This document shows, piece after piece, positions 34,406 to 45,386 of a stretch of 64,000 nucleotides of DNA. Position 1 is the stretch's first letter. Each line of letters starts with the position of its first letter. Source of the stretch: Flavobacterium sp. 1355 (GTDB lineage: Bacteria > Bacteroidota > Bacteroidia > Flavobacteriales > Flavobacteriaceae); assembly GCF_017833415.1 (NCBI RefSeq), contig NZ_JAFICC010000001.1:62001-126000 (forward strand), written 5' to 3'. The notes under the pieces are model-generated. The model saw nothing but the letters and a program-made list of their open reading frames with translations. It was not told where the DNA came from and did not search any database. The position numbers and the translations under genes are program-made.

Positions 34406-36340
34406 ATGAAAAATATATATATCCTAAGTTTAGTACTGAGTTTTACGGTTAGTTTCGCTCAGACTAATTTAAAGAAAGCGGATGCCCTGTTTAGAAATTA
34501 TTCATACGTAGATGCTTCAAAAGCCTACGAAGAAATTTTGCAAAACATAAAAAAGCCGTCAGCACAAACGTTAAAGAATACAGCAGATTCGTATTACTTT
34601 ATTTCAGATGCAAGAAATGCACTTAAATATTACAAAAAGTTATATGAAGTTCAGGGAAATAATTTGACAGACATTTATTATTTGCGTTACATACAGTCTT
34701 TAAAAGGAGTAATGGATTATGATGAAGCAAATAAAGTGATAAAAGAGTATCTGGAAAAAAAGGGAGATAAAAACGAAATCAACAGATATACTGCCCAAAA
34801 GAAACAACTGGACAGTTTGTCTAAAACTAAATCTCTTTATAATGTAAAAAATCTCGATATCAATACCAGTAAATCTGATTTTGGGGCTACTAATTTTCAG
34901 GATAAAATTGTGTTCACATCCGCAAGGGATACCACAAAATTTAGTGAAAAATTATACACATGGAATAATCAGCCTTTCTTAAATCTTTATGTTGCAGAAA
35001 GAAATCCCGCAGACGGAAGTTTGTTTAATGAAAAATTGTTCTTAGCAAACGTTATGAGCAAGTATCATGAAGCAACAGCAACTTTTGACAGCAGTGGAAA
35101 GACTATTTATTATTCGACAAATATTGTCAAAAAAAATAAACTGGTTGTAGATGAAAATAAGATTAATAATTTTCAAATCATCAAAGGCCAGATAGTCGAT
35201 AATAAATTAGAAAATTCCGAATCTGTGTTTTTTGACAGCAATGACTATTCAGTCGGACACCCTTCATTGAGTGAAGACGGAGAATGGCTTTTCTTTGCAT
35301 CAGATATGCCTGGTGGTTATGGTGAAACAGATTTGTATTACGTAAAAATTGCGGCTGACGGTACTATGAGTTCTCCTGTAAATTTGGGGCCAAAAATAAA
35401 TACACTTGGTAATGAAGTTTTTCCATTCTTTAGAAACGGAACTCTTTATTTTTCTTCAGACGGACATTACGGAATCGGAGATTTAGATGTATATGAAAGC
35501 ATTTTTTTAGCCGATGGAACATTTTCTGTTCCTCGCAATTTAGGAGCCCCAATAAACAGTAATAAGGATGATTTTTCTTTTATTATTGATAAAACGGATA
35601 GTTTTGGTTACGTCTCTTCTAATAGAGAAGGAGGGAAAGGCGACGACGATATTTATTCTTTCACCAAAGGAAAACCGGTCTGCAACCAGAATATTTCAGG
35701 TATTGCTGTTGACAGAAAAACAAAACTACCTCTTACTGATGTTGTAATTATGGCATATAACTCTTATAGCGATGTTCTTGCAGAAACAAAGACAAATTAT
35801 GAAGGCAAATATGCAGTTGTGGTTCCATGCGGTAAATCAGTCAAAATGATTGCTGCAAAACCCAACTATAGCAGTGACGATAAAACAGTAGAAACAGGAA
35901 CCGAAAACGAAGGCGAAATTAAAAATATCAATTTTGAACTGAGCAACTACGACGATCTTGTTGTAAAGAAAAAAGGAGTAGAAAAAGTAGATGTTAACCC
36001 AATTTATTTTGATTATGATAAGTATGATATTACTCCGCCGGCAATAGAAGAATTGTCAAAAGTCGTTTTTATCATGCGTAAATTTCCTAACATCCGAATT
36101 AAAATTGAATCACATACAGATTCTCGCGGAAAAGATGCTTACAACCTCAAACTTTCTGACAACAGAGCTAAATCAACAAGAGATTATATTGTCTCTCAGG
36201 ATATTGATGCCTCACGAATAGAAAGCGCAATAGGGTATGGTGAAAGTAAATTAGTCAATAAATGTAAAAATGGAGTTAAATGTACAGAAGAAGAACACTT
36301 GTTAAATAGACGTTCCGATTTTATTATTATTCAAAAATAA
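34406..36340 (+). CDS. OmpA family protein with TPR-like, PD40 and carboxypeptidase-regulatory domains
   Basis: This 644-residue protein has a signal peptide (MKNIYILSLVLSFTVSFAQ). A TPR-like helical region (about 20-135) follows, then WD40/PD40-type beta repeats (about 150-430, with GHPSLSEDGEWLFFASDMPGG and FPFFRNGTLYFSSDG). A carboxypeptidase-regulatory-like domain (about 433-520) precedes a C-terminal OmpA domain (about 530-644) with the peptidoglycan-binding pattern YFDYDKYDI, SHTDSRGKDAYNLKLSDNRA and GYGES. It should be periplasmic, tying the envelope partner of the adhesin to peptidoglycan. It is the third gene after the giant adhesin and PorP/SprF, an arrangement seen repeatedly at T9SS type B loci. 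Confidence 0.92.
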   Translation: MKNIYILSLVLSFTVSFAQTNLKKADALFRNYSYVDASKAYEEILQNIKKPSAQTLKNTADSYYFISDARNALKYYKKLYEVQGNNLTDIYYLRYIQSLKGVMDYDEANKVIKEYLEKKGDKNEINRYTAQKKQLDSLSKTKSLYNVKNLDINTSKSDFGATNFQDKIVFTSARDTTKFSEKLYTWNNQPFLNLYVAERNPADGSLFNEKLFLANVMSKYHEATATFDSSGKTIYYSTNIVKKNKLVVDENKINNFQIIKGQIVDNKLENSESVFFDSNDYSVGHPSLSEDGEWLFFASDMPGGYGETDLYYVKIAADGTMSSPVNLGPKINTLGNEVFPFFRNGTLYFSSDGHYGIGDLDVYESIFLADGTFSVPRNLGAPINSNKDDFSFIIDKTDSFGYVSSNREGGKGDDDIYSFTKGKPVCNQNISGIAVDRKTKLPLTDVVIMAYNSYSDVLAETKTNYEGKYAVVVPCGKSVKMIAAKPNYSSDDKTVETGTENEGEIKNINFELSNYDDLVVKKKGVEKVDVNPIYFDYDKYDITPPAIEELSKVVFIMRKFPNIRIKIESHTDSRGKDAYNLKLSDNRAKSTRDYIVSQDIDASRIESAIGYGESKLVNKCKNGVKCTEEEHLLNRRSDFIIIQK

Positions 36341-36446
36341 TTCTATATTATGTCCTAATTGATTGATAATCATTGAGAATATAGAATATAAAAACCATTT
36401 GGAAGTTGGTTTTGATTCATTCTTTTAAGAATAATGGACAAGAAGA

Positions 36447-36484
36447 AAATCAAGTTGCATTTATTTGCAGCTTGATTTTTGATT
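36447..36484 (+). terminator. Intrinsic terminator of the adhesin-SprF-OmpA operon
   Basis: AAATCAAG at 36447-36454 pairs with CTTGATTT at 36471-36478 with an inner TGCA/TGCA match, followed by a T-rich run. It lies about 105 bases after the OmpA stop. Confidence 0.65.
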
Positions 36485-36527
36485 TTTAAAACTTTTTGTT
36501 TTTGATGTTTTTCAACGAAAATAATCC

Positions 36528-36535
36528 TAATTTTG
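36528..36535 (+). promoter_or_regulatory. Possible -7 promoter element of ligA
   Basis: TAATTTTG matches TAnnTTTG, 45 bases before the ligA start. A TTTG lies 23 bases upstream, a longer spacer than usual. Confidence 0.35.
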
Positions 36536-36574
36536 ATTTAAAGTTATTCTAAAATACAATCCGCATCATTTTAA

Positions 36575-38587
<2,013 letters not shown>

Positions 38588-38605
38588 ATGAAAGTGAATA
38601 AAGAT

Positions 38606-38656
38606 AAAATCCTGTTCTGTACAATTAAACATATTGTGCAGAACAGGATTTTTTTA
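38606..38656. terminator. Bidirectional intrinsic terminator between ligA and the metallophosphatase
   Basis: AATCCTGTTCTG pairs with CAGAACAGGATT, extended by partly paired ACAAT/ATTGT, and is flanked by T on the plus strand and an A-rich side that serves the minus strand. It sits between two converging genes. Confidence 0.88.
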
Positions 38657-38699
38657 TTATTTATGTTGAATATTTTCCTAGAAAACTAAAACAAAAAAA

Positions 38700-39611
38700 C
38701 TATACAATAATTGATTTTCCCTGATTAGTGTGCGCTTTATCCTTATCAAAATAAAAATCTATCCTTCCTAAATTGATTCCATAGCAGCCAACCTGATTAA
38801 CTAAAACATTTTCACCTGCTTTATTTTTTACAATTGTAGGTTTATCTAAAAATGTATGTGTGTGTCCGCCAATAATCAGATCAATATCCTGTGTTAATTC
38901 AGCTAATTTTAAATCACAGATTTTATCTTCCCCATTTCCATACTTATAACCTAAGTGAGAAAGACAGATCACCAAATCACACTTCTCTGTTTTCTTCAGT
39001 AATTGTGTCATATCCTGGGCAATTTCAACAGGATCATTATAAACAGTTTCCTTGTACATTTTTTTGTCAACAAGTCCTGCAAGTTCAATTCCAAGACCAA
39101 AAACGCCAACTTTTATTCCATTTTTATGAAAGATTTTATACGGTTTTACAAGTCCGTTCATGACCGTATTTTTAAAATCATAATTAGAGTTGATAAATTC
39201 AAAAGTAGCATGAGGCATTTGTGCATACAAACCATCAAGACCATTGTCAAAGTCATGGTTTCCTATTGTAGATGCATCATATTTCATCATACTCATTAAC
39301 TTAAACTCAAGTTCACCACCATAATAATTAAAGTAAGGAGTGCCCTGAAAAATATCTCCTGCATCTAATAAGAGTACATTTGGATTTTCTTTTCGAATAG
39401 TCTCAATAAGAGCCGCTCTGCGAGAAACACCGCCTTTATTTGCATTACGCGGATCATCCGCCGGAAAAGGGTCGATATGACTGTGTACATCATTAGTATG
39501 CAAAACAGTTAAGTGTTTTATATCGTTAGTTTCAAAACTGCTCAAAGACAAACCTAAGCTTAATAAAGCAGTACTTGCAGCCGTTTTTTCGATAAATTCT
39601 CTTCTCTTCAT
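38700..39611 (-). CDS. Metallophosphatase domain of a split 5'-nucleotidase (UshA N-terminal type)
   Basis: This 303-residue protein carries the complete calcineurin-like metal site of UshA-type nucleotidases: HTNDVHSHIDPF near residue 37, LDAGDIFQGTP near 81, GNHDFDNG near 117, SHLGYKYG near 218 and GGHTHTF near 247. It begins MKRREFIEKTAASTALLSLG, a twin-arginine-like signal, so it may be exported folded with its metals. The C-terminal substrate domain of UshA is missing; a separate gene 48 bases upstream in the same orientation encodes it. The pair probably hydrolyses periplasmic nucleotides or sugar nucleotides; specificity is unknown. Confidence 0.9.
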   Translation of the reverse strand: MKRREFIEKTAASTALLSLGLSLSSFETNDIKHLTVLHTNDVHSHIDPFPADDPRNANKGGVSRRAALIETIRKENPNVLLLDAGDIFQGTPYFNYYGGELEFKLMSMMKYDASTIGNHDFDNGLDGLYAQMPHATFEFINSNYDFKNTVMNGLVKPYKIFHKNGIKVGVFGLGIELAGLVDKKMYKETVYNDPVEIAQDMTQLLKKTEKCDLVICLSHLGYKYGNGEDKICDLKLAELTQDIDLIIGGHTHTFLDKPTIVKNKAGENVLVNQVGCYGINLGRIDFYFDKDKAHTNQGKSIIV

Positions 39612-39659
39612 TGGATATGTTTTTTTGCGTAAACGCGGGTAATTTATTTCTAGAAAATG

Positions 39660-40439
39660 TTATTCTTCAGTAATTCTGATATCTCTTGGCACCGGAATCG
39701 TATCGACTTCTTTAAAATAATCAATCAACACATCACGAAGTTTGTAGTTTAAATCAAATTTTTGAACATTCTTGGCAAAGAAACTCATATTGTCCCCGCC
39801 ATTTGCCAGATAATCGTTTGTTGCAACATAATAAACCTTGTTGATGTCAAGAGACTTTCCCTGAACCTGAATATTTTTTGCCGTATTATCTTTAGCAATC
39901 GTAAAAGTCATTCCGGATAATGGCTGCGGTTTTTTCTCCTTAATTATATAGGCAGCAATATCTGCAATCTGCTCTCCTTTCATAGCCAGCACTACCAAAT
40001 TGTTTTCAAAAGGCATGATTTCAAAAGCGGTTCTGCTCGTCACATTACCTTTTGGAAGAATGGCTCGGATTCCGCCATGATTTAAAAGGCATAAATCGAT
40101 AGTTTTATTCTCACGTTTTTTGAAAACTAAATTTCCTCTTTTTACGCAAACATCAGCCATTAGGCAACCTATTGTTGTCTGCCATTTGCCAGTGCTTTTG
40201 TCTAATGTTTCTGGACAAAACGCCAAAACGCTGTCCAAATCTTTGTTGATATGATTACGATAAGGAGCAATAAAATTTTCAATTGCAGGAGTTTCTGCTC
40301 CTTTTTCATCGACAGGAAGCTGTTTTCCTTCTATCTTCGTTAAGTTGTAGTTTTTCTGACTGCAGGAAGTAATAAAAAAAACTGTTAAGAATATAACAAA
40401 AAGTTTTAAAAATCCGTTATACTTTTTTAGTTTTACCAT
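39660..40439 (-). CDS. 5'-nucleotidase C-terminal (substrate-binding) domain lipoprotein
   Basis: This 259-residue protein has a lipoprotein signal (LKLFVIFLTVFFITSC, lipidated Cys near residue 26) and then only the UshA C-terminal domain. Motifs are LLNHGGIRAILPKGNV near residue 130, EIMPFENNLVVLAMKG and YYVATNDYLANGGDNM near residue 213. The DF-like aromatic clamp that stacks the nucleobase in UshA would lie in this domain. It is the first gene of the minus-strand pair and is followed after 48 bases by the matching metallophosphatase. The two would have to assemble to form one active enzyme. Confidence 0.9.
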   Translation of the reverse strand: MVKLKKYNGFLKLFVIFLTVFFITSCSQKNYNLTKIEGKQLPVDEKGAETPAIENFIAPYRNHINKDLDSVLAFCPETLDKSTGKWQTTIGCLMADVCVKRGNLVFKKRENKTIDLCLLNHGGIRAILPKGNVTSRTAFEIMPFENNLVVLAMKGEQIADIAAYIIKEKKPQPLSGMTFTIAKDNTAKNIQVQGKSLDINKVYYVATNDYLANGGDNMSFFAKNVQKFDLNYKLRDVLIDYFKEVDTIPVPRDIRITEE

Positions 40440-40460
40440 CTTAAATGCGACTTAAATAAT

Positions 40461-40468
40461 TAATTTTG
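40461..40468 (+). promoter_or_regulatory. Possible -7 promoter element of the DUF6913-like gene
   Basis: TAATTTTG matches TAnnTTTG, 17 bases before the start codon, in the divergent gap to the 5'-nucleotidase pair. No good -33 TTG is seen. Confidence 0.35.
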
Positions 40469-40485
40469 TAATTCGTAAAAGTACT

Positions 40486-40998
40486 ATGTTTTTAAATTAT
40501 ATAAAGGAATTTTTTGTAAAAAAATCATTAAAAAATAACTTACATAATGTAAAAAACGAAGTCTTTACAAGTAATGTGCAAACAATTGGTTTGCTGGTTG
40601 ATGAAAGTGAATTTAGACATTCGGAAGAATTAATAAAAGAATTAATTTCCAATGGAATCAACCCTGACAGCATAAAAATTGTTGTGTACAGAAGTAAATT
40701 CGATAAGAAAGAAACCTATTTAAGACCAACTTTTGGTAAAAAACATATCAATTGGCGGGGAGAAGTGACCGTAGATTTTCTGACTGAATTTATTGACACA
40801 GAATTTGACCTTTTGATAAGTTATTATGATACCGAACAATCAATCCTGATGATGGTAACAAATAAATCAAAAGCGAAATTTAAAGTTGGTTTTGCATCAG
40901 TCGACAACAATTTAAACCGATGGATGATAGAAACCGCTATAGAAAATTATAAACTTTTCGTTTCAGAATTGTTCAAGTATTTAAAGAACATTAAATAA
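40486..40998 (+). CDS. Conserved hypothetical protein, possibly DUF6913
   Basis: This 170-residue soluble protein is known to me only as a small conserved Bacteroidota protein (possibly DUF6913, from memory). It has a basic N-terminus (FFVKKSLKNNL), then VQTIGLLVDESEFRHSEEL, YRPTFGKKHINWRGEV-like aromatic positions near residue 85 and FDLLISYYDTEQSILMMVTNKSKAKFKVGF. The alternating strands and helices suggest a Rossmann-like fold. It precedes dapA by 16 bases, so it is probably co-transcribed with the dapA gene cluster. Confidence 0.75.
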   Translation: MFLNYIKEFFVKKSLKNNLHNVKNEVFTSNVQTIGLLVDESEFRHSEELIKELISNGINPDSIKIVVYRSKFDKKETYLRPTFGKKHINWRGEVTVDFLTEFIDTEFDLLISYYDTEQSILMMVTNKSKAKFKVGFASVDNNLNRWMIETAIENYKLFVSELFKYLKNIK

Positions 40999-41014
40999 AA
41001 ATATAAACTAGAAT

Positions 41015-41908
41015 ATGCAATCATTAATAGGAACTGGTGTTGCTCTTGTAACCCCATTTAAAAAAGATTTCTCAATTGATTTTGAAGCATTACAGCGAAT
41101 TGTTAATTTTTCGATCGATGGAGGAGTTGAATATCTTGTAGTAATGGGTACAACAGGAGAAAATGCTACCCTGACACAAGCCGAAAAAGAATTGGTTATT
41201 AATGCAGTAATCGATTTTAATAAAGGAAGGTTGCCACTTGTACTTGGAGTGGGAGGTAATAATACAATGCAGGTTGTTGAAGAGTTAAAGACAAGGGATT
41301 TTTCTGCATTTGAAGCAATCCTGTCTGTTTCTCCTTATTATAATAAACCAACACAGGAAGGAATTTACCAGCATTATAAAGCAATTGCCGAAGCTTCTCC
41401 TGTTCCTGTAATTTTATATAATGTTCCGGGGAGAACCTCTAGTAATATGTTGCCATCAACAGTAATTCGTCTGGCAAATGATTTTGATAATATTGTAGCA
41501 ATAAAAGAAGCAGCGGGAGATATGGCCCAGGCCTTACAACTGATTAAAAATGCACCAAAAGATTTTCTTGTGATTTCAGGCGATGATATGATTGCACTGC
41601 CTATTGTTTTGGCCGGAGGAGCAGGTGTTATTTCTGTAATTGGACAAGGATTTCCTAAAGAATTTTCAGAAATGATACGCTTAGGACTTAACAGAAAAGT
41701 AAATGAAGCTTTTAAAACACAATACTTTTTATCAGATTGTATCGATATGATTTTTGAACAGGGAAATCCAGCCGGAATCAAACAAGTCTTTAAATCGCTT
41801 AGTATTGCTGAGAACACCGTACGTTTACCATTGGTTTCAGTTGATGAATCATTAGCGGACAGACTAAATGATTTTGTAAAAAAAAGCATCAAAGTAGAGC
41901 AGGATTAA
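41015..41908 (+). CDS. dapA: 4-Hydroxy-tetrahydrodipicolinate synthase
   Basis: DapA condenses aspartate semialdehyde and pyruvate in the first committed step to lysine and diaminopimelate. The 297-residue TIM barrel shows [10 protein letters not shown] near residue 5, the GTTGEN motif near 45, [14 protein letters not shown] near 108, the catalytic Tyr in [12 protein letters not shown] near 135 and the Schiff-base Lys in [10 protein letters not shown] near 163. The spacing and order with bamD, rpoZ and coaBC are conserved in many Bacteroidota. Confidence 0.97.
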   Translation: MQSLIGTGVALVTPFKKDFSIDFEALQRIVNFSIDGGVEYLVVMGTTGENATLTQAEKELVINAVIDFNKGRLPLVLGVGGNNTMQVVEELKTRDFSAFEAILSVSPYYNKPTQEGIYQHYKAIAEASPVPVILYNVPGRTSSNMLPSTVIRLANDFDNIVAIKEAAGDMAQALQLIKNAPKDFLVISGDDMIALPIVLAGGAGVISVIGQGFPKEFSEMIRLGLNRKVNEAFKTQYFLSDCIDMIFEQGNPAGIKQVFKSLSIAENTVRLPLVSVDESLADRLNDFVKKSIKVEQD

Positions 41909-41919
41909 GGGTATTTTAT

Positions 41920-42004
41920 TGTGCCAAAAAAATATTTTGTAGTAGCTAAATTAATAACTAAATTTGCCACCGGAACTTCGGTGTGATTTTGCTTTGGCAC
42001 AATG
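41920..42004 (+). promoter_or_regulatory. Promoter of the bamD operon inside an inverted repeat
   Basis: TTG at 41937-41939, 19 bases, then TAAATTTG at 41959-41966 match the Flavobacterium promoter consensus. ATTGTGCCAAA at the left and TTTGGCACAAT at the right end are nearly perfect complements, and CACCGGAACTTCGGTG forms a small hairpin just after the -7 element. The bamD start is 67 bases after the -7 element. Confidence 0.6.
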
Positions 42005-42032
42005 CCTGAGTAATCATAATAAAAGTAATAAA

Positions 42033-42827
42033 ATGAAAAAAATAGTATCCCTATTAATTGTTGTTGTCCTTTTTTGTTCTTGTAGTGATTACCAAAAAGC
42101 TTTAAAAAATGAAGATGTTGCGGCTAAGTTTGAGATAGCAACTAAAATGTATGAGGCAGGAAAGTATAATAAAGCGATTCGTCTTTTTGAACAATTAGCG
42201 TCTACTTACAGGGGTAAGCCTCAGGCAGAAAAATTGTTTTATATGTATTCTCAGTCTTATTACAAAACAAAACAATATTATTTGGCAGGTTATCAGTTCG
42301 AAAGCTTTGTTTCTGGATATCCACGAAGTGAAAAAGTACAAGAAGCTGCTTTTCTGGGTGCTTACAGTTATTCAAAGTTGTCACCTGTATATAGTTTAGA
42401 TCAGACAGATACAGTAAAAGCTTTAGAAAAATTACAGGCATTCATTGATAATTATCCAAATTCAGAATATGTGCCTCAGGCAAATGAGGTTGTAAAAGAC
42501 CTGAATGGCAAACTAGAGAAAAAGGCATACGAAAATGCAAAAGGATACAATACAATTTCAGACTATAAATCGGCTCTGATTGCTTTTGATAACTTTATTG
42601 CAGATTTTCCAGGAACACCTTTCAAAGAAGATGCATTATTCTACAAATATGATTCTGCATACCAATTAGCAATAAACAGTATTCCGTCAAAAATGCAGGA
42701 ACGTTTAAATATAGCTAAAGTATCTTATAACAACTTAATTAAGTTTAAAAGCGATACAAAATATAAAAAACAGGCAGAAGAAATGAATGCCAGAGTTGAA
42801 ACAGATTTACAAAAATTTACTAAATAA
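42033..42827 (+). CDS. bamD: Outer membrane protein assembly lipoprotein BamD
   Basis: BamD is a TPR lipoprotein of the outer-membrane beta-barrel assembly complex. The 264-residue protein has a lipoprotein signal ending VVLFCSC, with Cys about residue 16, and TPR-like helices (AAKFEIATKMYEAGKYNKAIRLFEQLA, YYLAGYQFESFVSGYPRSEKV, YDSAYQLAIN). I chose the ATG at 42033, since the longer open frame to 41964 begins within the inverted repeat and places the signal sequence in the middle. It is followed 8 bases later by rpoZ. Confidence 0.93.
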   Translation: MKKIVSLLIVVVLFCSCSDYQKALKNEDVAAKFEIATKMYEAGKYNKAIRLFEQLASTYRGKPQAEKLFYMYSQSYYKTKQYYLAGYQFESFVSGYPRSEKVQEAAFLGAYSYSKLSPVYSLDQTDTVKALEKLQAFIDNYPNSEYVPQANEVVKDLNGKLEKKAYENAKGYNTISDYKSALIAFDNFIADFPGTPFKEDALFYKYDSAYQLAINSIPSKMQERLNIAKVSYNNLIKFKSDTKYKKQAEEMNARVETDLQKFTK

Positions 42828-42835
42828 ATAAAGTC

Positions 42836-43153
42836 ATGGATTTAAAAAAGACGAATGCTCCTGTTAATACAGTAACTTATAATAAAACAGTTATTGAAGA
42901 GCCAACAGGAAATGTGTATGAGGCAATTACCATTATGGCTAAAAGAGCAAACCAAATTAATTCAGAAATAAAAAAAGAATTAACTGAGAAATTAGAAGAG
43001 TTTGCTACTTATAATGACAGTCTTGAAGAAGTTTTTGAAAATAAAGAACAAATCGAAGTTTCTAAATTTTACGAAAAATTACCTAAACCTCACGCTTTGG
43101 CAGTTCAGGAATGGTTAGACGGTAAAACATACCACAGAGGTTCAAACAAATAA
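42836..43153 (+). CDS. rpoZ: RNA polymerase omega subunit, Bacteroidota type
   Basis: This 105-residue protein corresponds to the omega/Rpb6-like subunit annotated between bamD and coaBC in Bacteroidota. The signature is NVYEAITIMAKRANQINSEIKKEL near residues 29-52, which matches the omega pattern of an aromatic-rich start and a helix binding the beta' subunit. A C-terminal extension includes KFYEKLPKPHALAVQEWLDGKTYHR. It follows bamD after 8 bases and precedes coaBC by 7 bases. Confidence 0.88.
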   Translation: MDLKKTNAPVNTVTYNKTVIEEPTGNVYEAITIMAKRANQINSEIKKELTEKLEEFATYNDSLEEVFENKEQIEVSKFYEKLPKPHALAVQEWLDGKTYHRGSNK

Positions 43154-43160
43154 TAGTATA

Positions 43161-44369
43161 ATGTCAGTTTTAAACGGGAAGAAAATTTTACTGGGAGTTT
43201 CCGGTGGAATTGCAGCGTATAAAACAGCATCATTAGTACGACTTTTTATAAAAGCAGGTGCACATGTCCAAGTGATAATGACACCTGCTTCTAAGGATTT
43301 TGTAACTCCACTTACGTTATCTACGTTATCAAAAAATCCTGTACACTCCAGTTTCTTTAATCAGGATGATGAAGATGCAGTATGGAATAATCATGTCGAA
43401 TTGGGACTTTGGGCTGATTTGATGTTAATTGCTCCCGCTACTGCCAACACATTGTCTAAGATGGCAACAGGAAACTGTGATAATCTTTTAATTGCAACTT
43501 ATTTATCGGCCAAATGTCCAGTCTATTTTGCTCCGGCAATGGATCTGGATATGTATAAACATCCCTCTACAGTCTCAAGTTTTACTGCTTTGAGACAATT
43601 TGGAAATGTTATAATCCCGGCAGAAAGTGGCGAATTAGCGAGTGGATTGTCTGGAGAAGGAAGGATGGCAGAACCTGAAAATATAATCGCATTTCTTGAA
43701 GCTGATTTAGAAAGTAAATTACCCTTAAAAGGAAAAAAAATATTAATTACTGCCGGACCAACATACGAAGCAATAGATCCTGTACGTTTTATAGGAAATC
43801 ATTCTTCAGGAAAAATGGGTTTTGATATTGCAAATACAGCCGCAAATTTGGGTGCCAGTGTGATTTTGATTTCAGGACCAACTCATTACAAGGCAAAAAA
43901 TGCAGCTATAGAGGTTATAAATGTTGTGTCGGCACAAGAAATGTATGATGCATGCCATATTTATTATAACGATGTTGATGTTGCCATCGCAGCAGCAGCA
44001 GTAGCCGATTATAAACCTAAGACAATTGCCTTGCAGAAAATAAAAAAATCTCCTGATGAGTTTGCAATTGAGCTTGAAAAAACGAAAGATATTTTATTAT
44101 CCCTTGGTGCTATCAAACAAAATCAGTTTTTGATTGGATTTGCATTAGAAACTGAAAATGAAATTGAGAATGCTAAGTTGAAAATTCAGAAAAAAAACTT
44201 AGATTTGATAGTTCTAAATTCCTTGCAGGATGAAGGGGCCGGTTTTAAAAAAGAAACCAATAAAGTAACATTTATTGATAAGAATTTTAAAATCGAACCA
44301 ATGGAATTAAAATCAAAAGAATCTGTTGCAGCTGATATTTTGAATAAAGTAATTTTGCATTTTTCGTAA
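43161..44369 (+). CDS. coaBC: Bifunctional phosphopantothenoylcysteine decarboxylase / phosphopantothenate-cysteine ligase
   Basis: CoaBC makes 4'-phosphopantetheine from phosphopantothenate and cysteine in coenzyme A synthesis. The 402-residue protein has an N-terminal flavin decarboxylase half (GVSGGIAAYKTASLVR near 9, IAPATANTLSKMATGNCDNLL near 92, APAMDLDMYKHP near 124). The C-terminal ligase half has ILITAGPTYEAIDPVRFIGNHSSGKMG near 193 and AAAVADYKP near 276. In decarboxylases the catalytic His and Cys lie in these motifs. Gene order rpoZ-coaBC-DUF4835-recN is conserved in Bacteroidota. Confidence 0.97.
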   Translation: MSVLNGKKILLGVSGGIAAYKTASLVRLFIKAGAHVQVIMTPASKDFVTPLTLSTLSKNPVHSSFFNQDDEDAVWNNHVELGLWADLMLIAPATANTLSKMATGNCDNLLIATYLSAKCPVYFAPAMDLDMYKHPSTVSSFTALRQFGNVIIPAESGELASGLSGEGRMAEPENIIAFLEADLESKLPLKGKKILITAGPTYEAIDPVRFIGNHSSGKMGFDIANTAANLGASVILISGPTHYKAKNAAIEVINVVSAQEMYDACHIYYNDVDVAIAAAAVADYKPKTIALQKIKKSPDEFAIELEKTKDILLSLGAIKQNQFLIGFALETENEIENAKLKIQKKNLDLIVLNSLQDEGAGFKKETNKVTFIDKNFKIEPMELKSKESVAADILNKVILHFS

Positions 44370-44445
44370 CAGCAATGATTTTAAAATCAAAAAAACTGAA
44401 TTTAATAGCGAAATTTTAGTCGCTAAAAGCAAATAGTATCTTGGT

Positions 44446-45333
44446 ATGAATAATAAAGTCGTTATTTTTTTAGTATTTTTTATTTTTGGTGTTACGCAGG
44501 CGCAACAGTTAAACTGTACCGTAACTTTAAATACTGAAAGGCTTCAAACTCCAAATCAGCAGGTTTTTAAAACGCTTCAGAGTTCTTTGTCTGAATTTGT
44601 GAATAAAACAGATTGGACGGGATCTGTTTTAAAACAAAACGAAAGAATCAACTGTTCGATGTATATCACTTTATCCTCATACAGCTCAAATCAGTTTTCT
44701 GGTACAATTCAAATCCAGGCATCAAGACTTATTTACAATTCAACTTATTCATCACCTATTTTCAATTTTAATGACAAGGATTTTAATTTCAGTTATACTG
44801 AATATGAGCCTTTGTTGTTTAATCCTACGGTTTTTGAATCTAATTTAATTTCTGTAGTTTCATTTTACAGCTATATGATTTTAGGTATAGATGCCGATAC
44901 ATTTCAGATGGGAGGAGGAACTTCTTATCTGGAAACTGCACAAAATATAGCAAACGTTGCACAGCAGGGAGGTTTTAAGGGCTGGAGCCAGACTGACGGA
45001 CTTCAGAGCCGTTATTTTCTGATTAATGACATGATGTCTCCAACCTATAGTGATTTAAGACAGACAATGTTCTTATATCACTCTGGCCTGGATAATATGA
45101 GCCAGGATTTAAAAGCTTCAAAAGAAAAAATAAAATCATCGCTATTACTTATAGGAAAGGTAAATGCTGTTAAACCAAATGCTTTTTTGACCCGGGTCTT
45201 TTTTGATGCCAAATCAGATGAAATTGTTTCTGTTTTTTCGGGTGGGCCAAGCATTCCTATTACAGATTTAACAGATGTTTTGAATAAAGTTTCGCCATTG
45301 AATACCACTAAATGGTCGCAAATCAAATTTTAA
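44446..45333 (+). CDS. DUF4835 secreted protein (PorD in some annotations)
   Basis: This 295-residue exported protein has a signal peptide (MNNKVVIFLVFFIFGVTQAQ). Motifs seen include LNCTVTLNTERLQTPNQQVF, INCSMYITLSSYSSNQFSGTIQIQ, FNFSYTEYEPLLFNP, FYSYMILGIDADTF, GWSQTDGLQSRY and FFDAKSDEIV near the end. The family is widespread in Bacteroidota between coaBC and recN, and NCBI-style annotation sometimes calls it a T9SS protein PorD (from memory). Its role in secretion is not evident from the sequence. The spacing to recN is 53 bases, so both may be co-transcribed. Confidence 0.85.
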   Translation: MNNKVVIFLVFFIFGVTQAQQLNCTVTLNTERLQTPNQQVFKTLQSSLSEFVNKTDWTGSVLKQNERINCSMYITLSSYSSNQFSGTIQIQASRLIYNSTYSSPIFNFNDKDFNFSYTEYEPLLFNPTVFESNLISVVSFYSYMILGIDADTFQMGGGTSYLETAQNIANVAQQGGFKGWSQTDGLQSRYFLINDMMSPTYSDLRQTMFLYHSGLDNMSQDLKASKEKIKSSLLLIGKVNAVKPNAFLTRVFFDAKSDEIVSVFSGGPSIPITDLTDVLNKVSPLNTTKWSQIKF

Positions 45334-45386
45334 TTTGATTTTTGATTTTTACAAGCTTTCTTAACTTATATTTTATTATTTTTCAT

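Noticed and set aside
41374-41892. Long antisense open frame (172 codons) inside dapA
   Set aside because: It is a shadow of a well-conserved gene and has no signal peptide, family motif or start context.
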